This document shows positions 47,906 to 59,624 of a DNA stretch of 64,000 nucleotides, piece by piece (within the stretch, counting starts at the first letter, position 1; each line of letters opens with the position of its first letter). Where the stretch lies: the NCBI RefSeq assembly GCF_954871325.1, contig NC_088776.1, positions 25,964,508 through 26,028,507 of the forward strand, in the 5' to 3' direction. Source of the stretch: Gordionus sp. m RMFG-2023. Taxonomy: Eukaryota > Nematomorpha > Gordioida > Chordodea > Parachordodidae. The notes beneath the pieces are model-generated. The model ran no database searches and was not told where the DNA came from. It worked only from the letters and a program-made list of their open reading frames with translations. A program made the position numbers and the translations under genes.

Positions 47906-48305
47906 TTTATAAAATGAGATCATTGTACATTTTTAAAAATTTGAATATTAGATTGAAGAAATAATTTAGATATTTTCATAAGCAAATCTAATTCTTAAAA
48001 GGGTGTTTTTGGCCAATTTTTTTTGAATAACGTTATATGAGATCATTGAGTTTTATTTCGTTTATTTACTGTAAATTTTGACATGCTAATGACAATTATT
48101 TAGAGAATTCTTAAAAGTATCGAAAAAATAATTTAATTTTTATAAGATTTAGAAAAATTTTCGAATTGAATAATGATTTTATTATTTGATGAAAACAAAT
48201 AAATTATTCGATTCGTACGAATACGAATAGCGCAATTATCCGTTTCAAAAATTCAAATAGAATTCGAATAATAGTATTATTCGAGATTCGTTTTTTGTAT
48301 GCCTA

Positions 48306-50658
48306 AATATATTTGCCAATTGTGCCAGTTTTTCCAAAGCCTTTTCAGAAATACCTTTACTATAACTTTCATCAAAATGCCTTGGATGCAAATATTGCAC
48401 ATTCAAAATAAGCTCTCTATTCGCAGAAAACCGTTCTGACAAGCTGTTTATAATTTGATCAATTATAGGGTGAAATACTTTGACCCAACAAAGGTCAATC
48501 GATTCTTGAGGATATTCATCTTGGCCTTCGTCAGTATATATTCTCTTCGCTCGTCCTATTCGATTTTTTGGCAGATAATTCTGTACCCAGACACCCTCCG
48601 TGAGCTTTAAATATGTAAGTGTTTCATTTAAAATAGAAGCCATTTTTATTGCTTTATTTTAATCGATTTAATAGTTATAGATGATACAGAAGATTTAGCA
48701 TCTTCTTATCATTTTCTAAGCTGACAAAATATCTAATATAATGACATTGACCCCATTATTTCAAAAATTTCCAAATATATTATAGCTGAACTTAGAGTCT
48801 TAAATTTACATAAATTATCGATCAAAGACTGAGATTCTGATGAGATTTTTGCCTCAAATGATTTATTATCTATTATAAATTGAAATTGGGAGCAAGCTCT
48901 CTTTACCATATATTCATCTAAGAGCTTTTTCACGTACCCAACAACTTTTTTCACCTATTTTTGCAGCCTTCTCAACTCATTTTGGCCGGATGAATTATTC
49001 TGTTTTACCCAAGCATCCATCCTTTTATTTTATATGATTCACCAAAGAAAGTTGCTAGTCTGTTCAATAATCTAAATAAATTTTTGCTTTCAATATCATG
49101 GCATGAATCACATATACAGAGTTCTGACTGTAACACTAAATATACAAACTACCTGGAGCCTCTATACAAGATATCAAAAAATCCTTTTCCAGAAGAGTTT
49201 GTAACTTTTGTAAGTGTGAAAAGCCTTTCTGTTATTTAACCATTATATATGTATCGTAGGCAAATGGTTGCTTGATCATAAACGCTAATGTCTTGAGCAC
49301 TATCCATTTGCAAACTAAACCGTTTGTTACCAATCTCCTTTTTTATTAAATTCCTGATTTGATCAAGAACAACATCAATATCTTTGTTAACAGTTGTTTT
49401 TGACAACAATGTTATGAGAGACCCTCTTCCTTTCAATTTTGATTTGTCAGAGAGTTTAAGCTTTCCTTTTCTACGTTTGCTCTTTAAAATAGCCTTCTCT
49501 AAACGATATCTGAGTATTTGATCATTCTTTGATATAATAAGAATCATTTCCAGGAAATTCCCATGATTCAAATTTTCATTTTCAAACTGGCTAAGTGTTT
49601 CAGTCGCATATGATCCTCTGTAGGGTAAGTTTTATCTGCCTAAAAACTTTATTATCTCCAATATTTGTTTTATTATGTGGACATTGTTATAAATTTATCG
49701 ATATTTTTCATTTAATATTTTAACACTAATTCAATTATCAAATGACTTGTTTTTTGATGGTCTGAGGTAGCCATCGTCTTCATATGTACTCTTGAATTTT
49801 TATATATTTTAATTACTGAATGCATATGTCGAAAATTTGTTGAGCCTGTTGTGAAAGTGTTTTAGCATACTGCCAGGCAGATTGAGCAGAACACAACTTT
49901 GGCTTTATTGCATGTTAGTTTTATTGTATTCCATATTCTAGGTATATTTTCACTCATAACCATTCGATAATATAATTTATAATATTTACTATTTATTGGT
50001 TGTATAGGATGTTTTAAAAATGTAAGTTTTTGAAGTATAGTTAGTAGCTGTTAATTGCAACTTAAAATTTTCATGTATGCATTCCTGTTCTGAAGGAGAT
50101 TGTAGGATCCCCTGAATCGATTTATAGCATATCTGGGTTGGGGCTCTTTAAAAGAATAGATGATGAAATAGTTACAGATGAATGTGACGTTAAATTCCTA
50201 TATATGGTGAAATTGTTTCCGATATCAATAATCCACTTTGTGAAATATCTGAAGATATTATTGATAGTTGCTTTTGACAAGTGTGAGGATAATAAAAATG
50301 AAATTGCTGTAATTGTAGATAATGCATTTTCAGGGTATGTGAATGATTTATCTGCTGTAATGGTGGATAATATAGTTTTAGGTGGGTGTGGCAATGATTA
50401 AACTGATGCAGTAATAAATGAAGATGTTGCAGACAATGTAGTTGTTTCCAGTAGATGTAAATGGGAGGCAGTTGTTGATATTCCTATAAAAATAGTTTTT
50501 TTACATAAAATAATAGTATTAGAAATGCTTGGTATTGATTTATCAAAGAAAGATAATTTAAGTTGTTTTAGATCAGCACCAGCTGCTTTGAGACCAGCAG
50601 GATTTTTTCCTAATTTTCAGCTCTACCTTTAAATTTCCTTTTGGCATTCCTATGCATG
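48306..50658 (-). pseudogene. ZMYM1-like hAT transposase, N-terminal and catalytic part
   Basis: Minus strand from about 50,658: MHRNAKRKFKGRAEN and a stop, then a degenerate linker. At about 49,742-49,900 lies the TTF-type finger (VFCSICLAVC.., FTTGSTNFRHMHSVIKIYKN, SRVHMKTMATSDHQKTSHL). Next is the frame 49,236-49,571 with GSLITLLSKTTVNKDIDVVL and FSLQMDSAQDISVYDQATIC, whose MDSAQDIS holds the first catalytic D. Then 48,733-48,954, and 48,314-48,643 with FSANRELILNVQYLHPRHFD and KALEKLAQLAN at the insertion point. Three or more stops or shifts separate these blocks. Confidence 0.85.
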
Positions 50659-50660
50659 AT

Positions 50661-51117
50661 ATTTAAAAATGTATCAATTTAACTAAAAATAATACATTGT
50701 GTACACTACCCATGATAAATATAAACAGTAAATGTAAAATTAAATTAAATATAATTTATTACTGTCTATGGATTGAAATATAAATAAGTTACTTTTGACT
50801 TTTTACATACATCTCAATTCAATGATCATATAAATAAGTGCAAAATAGCTATATAAAGTTGATTATTATATTTGGTTTGTACAATAAATTTTACTAAAAA
50901 TTTTTGCAAATGATAAGTGAATTGTTGTAATCCAAATATTAGGTAAGATTTTAACAATCTGTGTTCGTTGAGATTGGTTAATAATAAAATTATATAAATT
51001 AACAATCAATTTATTAATATTAAAAATAAGCATTAGAAAACCAATGGATCAAAAATTTATTTTATTAAAATTATCATACCTAGGTTTTATTAATTTTAAT
51101 GAATCTAAATATAAATA
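50661..51117. other. Stretch between the ZMYM1-like hAT and the long-TIR element
   Basis: A+T-rich, no TIR recognised. The expected 5' terminus of the ZMYM1-like hAT should lie here but was not found. Confidence 0.35.
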
Positions 51118-51185
51118 AAAGGATACTAAAGTCCTCTTAAGTGAGGCAGCAAAAATGAATGAATCTTGGCATATTCGTTATTTAT

Positions 51186-51898
51186 GTTGTAAATAGGGTT
51201 GTGCATTTGACCGGTCAAATACGTTTCGGTCAATTGACCGATATTTGACCGGTCAAATATGGTCAAATTCAAATATATGTTTTTTAAGTCAATATTAACT
51301 TTATTTTGAATATAATAATAGAATAAATCTATAATATTATTTTTTTAAATTCATTGTCATTTAATAACTAACATTTAGCTCTCTCTAGCAGAGTCTTGTT
51401 CTGATTCATATTCAATATTATCACTTTCTTTAAATTTTTTTAATCAATTTCCCTGATGTCGAGATCTTTCGATTTCTATTTTCATAAGAATATAAACCCA
51501 AATCGACCTATTTCTTTCTAGAGAAGAAGTAGAACTAGGAATTGTTAGTCTCTTAATGGGAATGATGGGCAAAGTTTAATCTATTAACTTGAGGTAGGAA
51601 TTGATTGTTTCTTATGGAAATTACTGTTTTACAGATAATTTGCTATTAAACATGCTGCTTTTGCTTCTGAATGGTCATCACCACCTTGTAAAATGGCTAA
51701 TTCTTGAATTATATAATATAATTCATTGAATTCACAACTAGTGAGATTCTCTGGGGAACCAAAAAATAAGCAACATTGTGATCACTATTTATATCGTTTT
51801 TTTTCTTTTGATATATTTAACTTTTTTCTTTAGATTTTTTTAGAGTATTCCGGTCAATTGATAGGTCAATTGACCGACTTGCCAACCCTGGTTGTAAA
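51186..51898. mobile_element. hAT MITE 51194-51890, TSD GTTGTAAA
   Basis: The left end is TAGGGTTGTGCATTTGACC and the inverse right end is CAGGGTTGGCAAGTCGGTC. Perfect GTTGTAAA 8-mers lie at 51,186-51,193 and 51,891-51,898. Both ends repeat the palindromic word GGTCAATTGACC and TTGACCGGTCAA. The 697-bp body has no clear transposase. It lies in the left arm of the long-TIR element. Confidence 0.94.
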
Positions 51899-52249
51899 TG
51901 TTAATAAAATCCAAATTTTAGAACGCCAGCTCAACCAGATCCAAAGATATATTTCTTTAAAGTCGAAATCTTGTTTTTATAAAAAAATACTTAAGATAGA
52001 GTTACAAATAATATATCATTTTATAGCCCTTAAATGTTTACATTAGAAAATATCGAAAAAAAATTAAAAAATTCCAAGTGTTTTCGTATTTCCGGTAAAA
52101 TTAAATATTAACATTGTTAGGAAGGGATTTTTGGGGGTATTGATATTCTCTAAAAATGTTTATTACCTTTATATTAAACTATTTAATAAAAAATCTATAT
52201 AGCCATTTTTGTTTTTTTAATTTTATAAATAAATTCATATTTTATAAAT

Positions 52250-52910
52250 CTGTGTTATCATGAATCAGTTTTTGGTGTAGCAGCTGAATGGCATTTCATT
52301 TTTCAGCTACATCCCATGGGAAAGGTCCATGTGATGGCCTTGGCGGAACATTAAAAAGATTAGCAACATGCTCAAGCCTTCATCGTATTAGTTCTGGACA
52401 CATTTTAACATAAGTTAATTGATATCAGTTTGCAAAACAAATGCCGTCAGTAAATTTTACATATATATAACCAACGAACAATACAATTTAGAAGAGATTA
52501 AACCACAAGAAAGATTCAATTTAGCTAGCTCCATTCCTGGAACTCGGGAAATACATACTGAATTTCCTTTGAGTTTAAGTAAACTTAAATTAAAAATATA
52601 TTCATATATAGAGGACTTTCAAATTAACAATATCTCAAATGCAGATAATTTATCTTTTGCCGATATAAAGGATTCGTAACATGTGTTTATGACGAATATG
52701 AAATCACTGAGGATATATATATTTCATTTTTACATCCCCATAGACCATCACTCTTCTTTTACCCCACAATTGAGGACATTTATCAAAAAATAACAATAGT
52801 AGATCCATAACAGTGACTGGACGTACCTACAAATTATCACCTCATGAAATTCTATTAATAAGCGCAAAATGGGATAAGATTAAAACAAGCGGTATTTTTG
52901 TTATAATTGT
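52250..52910 (+). pseudogene. Conserved transposon protein with SHGKGPCDGxGG motif, broken
   Basis: In order on the plus strand: VFGVAAEWHF, then after a frame change FSATSHGKGPCDGLGGTLKR, then an 86-codon open frame (52,419-52,679) with FYIYITNEQYNLEEIKPQER and LASSIPGTREIHTEFPL, then YEITEDIYISFLHPHRPSLF and VTGRTYKLSPHEILLISAKW. I know this series (WHFFATSHGKGPCDGIGGTVKR, tipGTRxxH, SFMHPHGPS, SGRxYxLS) from many uncharacterised invertebrate transposon proteins. The part usually before it, with the first acidic residues of an RNase H-like core, is deleted here. Superfamily not settled. Confidence 0.72.
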
Positions 52911-53560
52911 TTGTATATAAAAATTTAAAATATAGCGTCCTAATAATAATTATATCTATATGGCTGCCTGCTTACTTTTCGCCCCAGAATATCATATTGG
53001 TTATACTCAATTGATTTTTCAATTTTAATCTCAATACAATTCATATTTTCATTAAAAATATAATAATATAATGATTTTTAAACATAACGCCATCTATATT
53101 ATATTTTTTATTATAAATAAATAATAAAAAATTCAAATTAAAAAAACAAAAATGGCTATCGAGATTTTTTATTAAATAGTTTAATTATAAAGGTCATAAA
53201 CATTTTAAGAGAATATCAACATCCAAAAAAATCCCTTCCTAATAATGTTAATTTTTTATTTTTACCAGAAATAAGAAAACACTTGGAAATTTTTAATTTT
53301 TTTTGATTTCCAATGTAAAATTTTAAGGGCTATAAAATGATATATAATTTCTAAATCTCTAAATTATTTAAAAAACAAGATTAATGAAATCACGCATTGC
53401 GCGATTTTCGACTTTGAAGGCGTATATATTTGGATCTGGTTGAGCTAGCACTCTAAAATTTTGAGTTTACTAAATTATACAAAATAGATAACTATCATGC
53501 CAAGATTCGTTTCTTTAAAGATGGTGGTCCGAAAATCTCGTTTTTTGGTCGATTAAAAAG

Positions 53561-53672
53561 GGATACCAAAGTCCTCTTATGTGAGGCGGCTGAATATAAA
53601 AAAATGATAACAAAGTCCTCTTAAGTGAGGCGGCTGAATATAAAAAGAGATTATCAAAGTCATCTAATCTGT
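53561..53672. repeat. Left array of a 43-44 bp repeat
   Basis: Two full units and one partial, starting at 53,561, 53,605 and 53,649. Unit: GGATACCAAAGTCCTCTTAA then GTGAGGCGGCTGAATATAAAAA. The centre CCTCTTAAGTGAGG is nearly palindromic. The array begins in the outer end of the long-TIR element. Confidence 0.85.
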
Positions 53673-55629
53673 AAACGACCTTCGCGCTAAGATTTTTACA
53701 GTAAAACCTGTGGCACGGAGTGCTGTCCGATTTTTGTGACCTTTTACAGTAAAAGGTAGCACAAGTGCTGAAAAATTTTTTTAAGATACATTTTACTCTT
53801 CATACAATTAGAAAATGATTTCATTCTTTCAAAAACGAATAGAGTATACTGATTACAATTCGGCTCAGAGCGAATTATTTTCTGCCATAAAATTGAGCTA
53901 TATTTTCGAAAAATAATCCAAGTAGATATTAGTTAGCTTTAAACTAGATTTCGTCCTTTTCAGCCTGCTGTAAAGAGGACAATTATCCAACTATAATAGT
54001 GACTGGTGATCGAAACTCAAAAATGGTATACGTTTTGGCAAAATCCTTTGATTTTTTTAAAATACCTTTTTCAAGTTTCACATATTAAATAGCACACCAA
54101 TTCTTAGTCCATATTTGATATATACCAATCCCACAGCTCAGAAAATAAATAAATAACCTTGGATGGAAAGAAATTTAGCAGTCTTGAATTCGAACGTATG
54201 ACTACTAGATTTGCCATATTCTAAAAGTCAGTTTGTGGATTTTCAAAGATTAATATTGTTAAAAATCGGGACTACACAAGACAAACGTTATCACATTTTA
54301 TATAACGAGTTTGTCTAAGCTTTGCTACTATGGTCCATAGACCAAATCGTTAGACTGAATGACATTATATTTGAAAAATTAATAATAAAAAATTATTCAT
54401 TTATGATATTGATTTATGGATATTTACTAATTAATTTTTTGTTCTGATATTGTTTTCATTATTATAATATACAATTTTAAAAAAAATTTTTATATCGCAT
54501 TATCTTATATAACAAATTTGTTATTTTCTTTAATTTATTTTCATATATTTTATAAAATTATATTATAGTTAAAAAAAATAAAGCTTGATACATTTCCATT
54601 TTGACTATTTAAAGTTTTTTAAAAAAAGTTTCTTGTTTTTTATTGAAATTTTTCCAAAGTATTTAGCATCTTAAATACAAAATTTTATAAAGTATATCCG
54701 AATACAATTTTTAGAAAATTTGCCCAACCCTGACTTACAGTGAAATAGAGTTTAGAGCATACATTTATATTGTGGATAATCTTATTCATATTGCTCAAGA
54801 CATCTTGCCTTAATTATGCTTGGATCTTCAGAATTAACTATTACTTTAAAATATTTAAAATTGAATTTTGAACAAAATGCTGAAGGTATTTCTGATTCAG
54901 TCTTCCATTATACAATCAAATGCTTCATATTTTGCCTTAATAAATAAAAAAATATACTCTATGTCTAAATCTATTTTTTGTTATTTCATGAAAATATTAT
55001 CAAATGCATGCATTGAATACAAGTTAATTTGAAATATTATAACTCCCGCGAAGGTTTAAAAAAATTGAACTCAATTACAAAATTACTTGATTTTTTTTAG
55101 TAATTACTAAATACATTTTTAAGAAATAGGACGAACTAGCAATATAAAAATTAGTTTGTAGTATAATTACAAATGTAGTTAACATTTCCCAACGTTTGTA
55201 GAATGTTTTAATTACTTAAAAATTAACCTAGCTTGTCAGGGTGGGACTGGTAATAAGACCAGGTGGGCATTTTGCCACGAAGTTGCGAGAAAATGTAGAT
55301 TTTTGAGGCCGATCAGAGAAAAATATAAAAAAGAGGCCGATTAAAATTATTATTATGTTTACATTATTTTCTCTTATCATTTATTTATTTTTAATGATAT
55401 CTCTATTATTTGAATATCACCCTTGAGAATTATATCGTTTACTATATTTTAATGCATAAAATATCAATAAGTCGCTTGACGCTATACATCATTACCACGC
55501 TTTTCTTTGTTTTTTTCAAATGAAGTGAAAACGCTTCTGTTTGAGTAGAGTGAAAGCTAAGTTTTGATTAATTTATTATATTTTTATACGTAGATTTATT
55601 GTAGAAATAATATAGCCACATTTGTGGTT
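53673..55629. other. Stretch between two inverted repeat arrays
   Basis: No protein motif recognised. At 53,690-53,775 the palindrome TTTTACAGTAAAA occurs twice with GTGGCACGG/GTAGCACAAG and GTGCTG words around it. CAGGGTGGGACTGG at 55,237 is a hAT-type terminus followed by GCC-rich words, without a partner. The remainder is A+T-rich. If the two arrays are the ends of one element, this is its inside. Confidence 0.45.
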
Positions 55630-55738
55630 AAGAGAACTTTAGTATCCCTTTTTTATATTCAGCGCCTCACTTTAGAGAACTTTGGTATCCTTTTTTTATA
55701 TTCAGCTGCCTATGGTATCCTTTTCTTATATTCAGCCA
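55630..55738. repeat. Right (inverted) array of the 43-44 bp repeat
   Basis: Three units in the inverse orientation of 53,561-53,672: CTTTAGTATCCCTTTTTTATATTCAGC, CTTTGGTATCCTTTTTTTATATTCAGC and TATGGTATCCTTTTCTTATATTCAGCC, given here as variants of GGTATCCTTTTTTATATTC. The first two carry the GCCTCACTT half-palindrome. Confidence 0.82.
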
Positions 55739-57864
55739 TTATAATTATAATTACTCTTTTTTTATGTCTTTTATATCTTGCACATTTTGAAATATAAATA
55801 TAGATTTATTAATAATCTTTTCTAATCATAAAAATAACATATACTAATTTTGATAATGATGCCAAAACAACAAAAAAAATTACACAAAAAAATACAATGA
55901 ATGCGCAAAAGCTTTCCCCAAAAAATACATATATATATGACAATATTATTCTTATTCAATTGGTATAATTTAGAGATGTCAAATCATCATTGATAGGCCA
56001 TTATGTAATATATTAGACTTACTGGTGAATTCTTAATATATAATAGAAGTGATAATCCATAATGTAGTGTTTTTAATTTAACCCCTCCTCAATATTATAA
56101 ATGTTTATTTTGGCGTTCAACTGCATATATCTCGGGTTAGCCTTCCATTTTAAAAAAACCGGATTGGACCAGGCTAGGATTTCAAAAAACCGGACTGGGC
56201 AACCCTAATAAAAAAAATTGAAACCGGTCCTGGTATAAATTTGAATTTTGCCATTTGCAAGACCTAATGATGAATAGTATTTATTCAATAAAGAATTGAA
56301 TCGATTAGTTTTTGAATAGACCTATTAACCAACCATAATCGGCACTCTCAATTAATCAATTACATACTACTTTAATTTTCGTGTTTTGTATGGTGGCCAG
56401 AAATTGGTGGAAACGATATTCAAAAAGATCTAAAGTAGTGTTGTTAAAAAGTCAGATTTGGGTCGATTTCTAAAACCGACCCGATTAAGATTTTAGTCAA
56501 AATAATAATTTTTTCGAAATTTGATAAATATATGTCAAAACCTGCAATCTATGAGCAAAATATACAGGCTTGCATTTATTTTGGGTAAAATTTTAATTGG
56601 GCCGTTTTTAAATATCGACCAAAATCGAGCTTTTCAAAACAGTGGTTTACAGAAATGTATTCTAAAAAAATAGATTTATTAGGCAAACGCTTCTATGTTT
56701 ACATTATACAAATATTTTTATTGAAGATTTATAAATAAATAGAAATATGACACTTGACTAATATATTATATTTTTACTTTTAAATAATGCAAAATAAATA
56801 ATAAACATTTATATTCTTATTAACAATTTGATTTTAAAGCAGTTTATAATAAAGTATGATAAACATAGTATATCTATTGTAAAATGATAAGATATCTATC
56901 AATGGTCGAAATATTTACATTTTGATAATATTATAATTAATCTTCAAAATTATTAACAGAAAAAAGTATAAAGCGAAGGTTACGATAATTAACTTATCTG
57001 GGAATGATAGGATGATATGACAATAAATCTATCAATATAAAATATTAACAAAAAATATTTTGCATTTTTTCTATAGTAATTAACAAATAACAAATCAGAT
57101 ATAATTATAATATACTTTGTATTAGTCTGATCTCTATAACAATTGTGAGTTGGACATCGTTAGAATTTGATTGATTTAGGTGTAGTATAATCGAACCTTA
57201 GATGTGCTTATTAAATCATCTCCATCATAAAAATTTGTTTCTATTACCACGTTCCCACTAAATTGCAATATATTTTTGGTTAATATAAAATGATCAGATA
57301 TTATTACTTTAAAATACGAAAAACCTTATGAAAAAATATATCTTTACAGTCTCCTAGATTTTTAAAAAAGGTTTACATATTAGATTAATAATATTGCTTT
57401 TGGGTACCAAACTTTATTTAACTTTTTAAATGATATATTAACACTGCCCCATACTTTTCTAACATTATTTTTTTCATATCTCTAATCCTTAGCCACCTGC
57501 TCGAGTAGGACTGTTTTTAGAAAAAAAGAGTCCTTATGTGTCATTAAAATATGTTATACAAAAAGAGGGTTGGCTATTTTTTAAATTATTATATTAATTG
57601 GATTATTAACTTTCATATACTGACCAAATTTATAATTTGCCTTTAAAACAAAGATACAGCAGAAACTATTTTAAAATTAAAATTATTACGCTATCCGATA
57701 TTATAAAAAATATATATATAAACAAATTTAATATTTCTTACTAGAATATAAGTTTACTCAAAGAAGGAAATAAGGTTGGAGGACATATATTTATCGAAAT
57801 ATTTCTGCCAAATTATCAAACGGAATGCCAATATCTTCCTTTGGGACGCAGGCAAGGAGTGATA
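55739..57864. other. Stretch with decayed hAT traces
   Basis: CCGGACTGGGCAACCCTAA at 56,191-56,209 is a hAT-type right end without a partner. At 56,404-56,432 NWWKRYSKRSK resembles the WWK segment of hAT transposases (compare 14,710). A 209-bp MITE follows (listed separately). From 56,650 to 57,860 nothing was recognised beyond A+T-rich DNA. Confidence 0.4.
56436..56644. mobile_element. Small hAT-like MITE with about 55-bp TIRs
   Basis: The left arm TAGTGTTGTTAAAAAGTCAG..GGTCGATTTCTAAAACCGAC and the inverse right arm CACTGTTTTGAAAAGCTCG..GGTCGATATTTAAAAACGGC are collinear over about 55 bp. The flanking 8-mers do not match, so the exact ends are uncertain. A copy seems nested in the MITE at 247. 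Confidence 0.65.
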
Positions 57865-58114
57865 ATGTAGTATAAAGATCTGCAAAGTCTGGCCCGCGGG
57901 TCGGGTAGGAATTTATTTTTTAAAAATATAAAAGTCCGGGCTGGGTGAAAAATTTAACAGACCGGGCCAGGCAATTCGTGCACAAAATATTTTCGGGTCA
58001 AGTCGGACAACTTGAGCCCAAATAATTTTCTGGCCTAACAGGAGAATATATAAATAAAAATTAGGCAGGGCCTCTCAAATGTTTAATTTTTCGTAAATTT
58101 TAATAAAATTTTGA

Positions 58115-59015
58115 GGGTTTGACTAAACTGCAAATGCTAAGGTAAACTGCAAATGCTTAGGTAAAAATTTTTGTTATATATTCTATTAATTGGAGTAAGA
58201 TTCATTTTCTTATATGTATAACTTATAAAAATAATATTATTAGATATAATCAATAAAAAATGAATAGATATTAATAGTTGTATTTCCTTTAATCTCATAA
58301 TAAATAGTTTAAATCCTTTAATATAAATAAATTAAAAATAATTATAATTACATTTTAAATTTCATTAATATTAAATCCACAAGTTGGCGTATTATTATTT
58401 TATTTTTTTTGTTTTAGTATATTTTAAAATCATATTATATTATTATTTAAAAAGGTGTTTGACGTGTTTCGCATGTTTGACTAAACTGCAAATGACAAGG
58501 TAAATTGCAAATTCTAAGGTAAATTGCAAATGCTAAGGTAAAATTATTTGACATATTCTCTAATAATTGGAGTGAGTTCATTTTCTTATGATATGAATAG
58601 CTTATAAAAGTTATATTATTAGATATAATCAATAATAAATGAATAGATATTAATAGTTGTATTTTTTTTATCTCATAATATATAGTTTAAATCTATTAAT
58701 ATAATTATCTTAAAAAAAGTATTACAAAAACATTTTAAATTACAATAATATAAAATCCGCCAGTTGGTGTATTATTATTTAATTTATTTCATGATATAAT
58801 AATACGCCAGCTTGCGGATTTAATATTAATGAAATTTAAAATGTAATTATAATTATTTTTAATTTAATTATATAAAGGATTTAAACTCTTTATTATGAGA
58901 TAAAAGGAAATACAACTATTAACGTCTATTCATTTATTATTGAATATATCTAAGAATATAATTTTTTATAAGTTATTTATAGAATAAGAAAATGAACCTC
59001 GCTCCAATTAAGGCT
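58115..59015. repeat. Foldback: two direct left-end copies and one inverted copy
   Basis: Copy A (58,115-58,455) and copy B (58,474-58,795) run in the same direction; both start with TTTGACTAAACTGCAAATG and include GAATAGATATTAATAGTTGT. From 58,795 to 59,015 the same sequence returns inverted (ACAACTATTAACGTCTATTC, CGCCAGCTTGCGGATTTAAT). The inverted copy lacks the GACTAAACTGC end. Confidence 0.8.
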
Positions 59016-59624
59016 GTGTCCTAAATTAAAAAAAATTTATCAAGTTCTGATAGATACAATCATACATTTATTTTCAAATTATAGTATATATGAAATGTTT
59101 GATGTGAATGATTTACTAATTCTATATTTTATATTATTTGAAGATAATCATGTTCATGAGTTCCAAATTTAAACACTTATATAAATCCTTAGAAACTAAT
59201 ATTACTAATACTATATAAATTGTTAAGGCTGACTGCTTATTACAAAATATTATTATTGATATTGAGGTCAATTCATTGTACACAAATTAATTAGAAACCC
59301 TTATTCCAAAATTTTTATATACATTTATTTTTTAATTACCATTACCTTATATTTCTTATGAATGTTTAAATTTGTCAAAGTTATAGCATTTATTTATAAA
59401 TATTCAATAAAAAGTGCAAAAAAAAGTGTTTTGATTTGTATTTAAACTGCTAAAATGACTCAAATCACATTTTATAAAAATTCATTAAACATAATAATTT
59501 TTATTATAAAGATATACAAAATCATAAATATTAAGATAATATAAAAAATAATAAATATGAAAATTATAAATATAAAGGGAAAATTTCATTTTAAATTCAA
59601 AAATTTGTTTCTGATTGACTATAT

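Larger units (their letters stand above)
43943..48313 (+). mobile_element. hAT element 43951-48305, TSD AATATATT, host to pogo
   Basis: Ends TAGGCCTA and, inverted, TAGGCATA, with runs of ATTCGAAT-type words for 200 bp inside each end. Identical AATATATT 8-mers lie at 43,943-43,950 and 48,306-48,313. Without the nested pogo (44,218-47,345) it is about 1.2 kb and keeps only the end of its own transposase (47,755-47,900, plus strand). It inserted into the ZMYM1-like transposase frame. Confidence 0.9.
42945..50660 (-). mobile_element. ZMYM1-like hAT transposon, split by a second hAT
   Basis: The 3' end on the minus strand is CAGGGCCGCTAAGGCC (plus 42,945). The coding sequence runs from ATG at about 50,658 to the stop at 43,474, interrupted by the insertion at 43,951-48,305. 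Removing that insertion and one TSD leaves an open junction (LEKLAQLA then NILSVKLLDEL). No matching 5' TIR was found before the long-TIR element begins at 51,118, so the 5' end may have been lost. The order of domains is that of a TTF-finger hAT transposase. Confidence 0.8.
51118..53600 (+). mobile_element. Unclassified DNA transposon with TIRs of about 450 bp
   Basis: The left arm (51,118-51,193 plus 51,899-52,245) and the right arm (about 53,095-53,590) are inverted copies, about 80% alike by eye. Shared blocks are GCTCAACCAGATCCAAA, ATATATCATTTTATAGCCCT, TTCCAAGTGTTTTC, AGGAAGGGATTTTT, AAACTATTTAATAAAAAATC and TAGCCATTTTTGTTTTTTTA. Both outer ends carry the near-palindromic word AAAGTCCTCTTAAGTGAGGC. 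A conserved protein remnant lies in the unique centre. A hAT (51,194-51,890) sits in the left arm. No TSD could be fixed. Confidence 0.8.

Noticed and set aside
50138-50401. 87-codon plus frame and its 90-codon minus mirror
   Set aside because: The region falls within the degenerate linker of the ZMYM1-like hAT N-terminus on the minus strand. The plus frame has no motif and is probably antisense shadow.
55237-56209. CAGGGTGGGACTGG paired with CCGGACTGGGCAACCCTAA as one hAT
   Set aside because: The two ends belong to different end types when inverted (CAGGGTGGG against TTAGGGTTGCC), and no 8-bp TSD was found.
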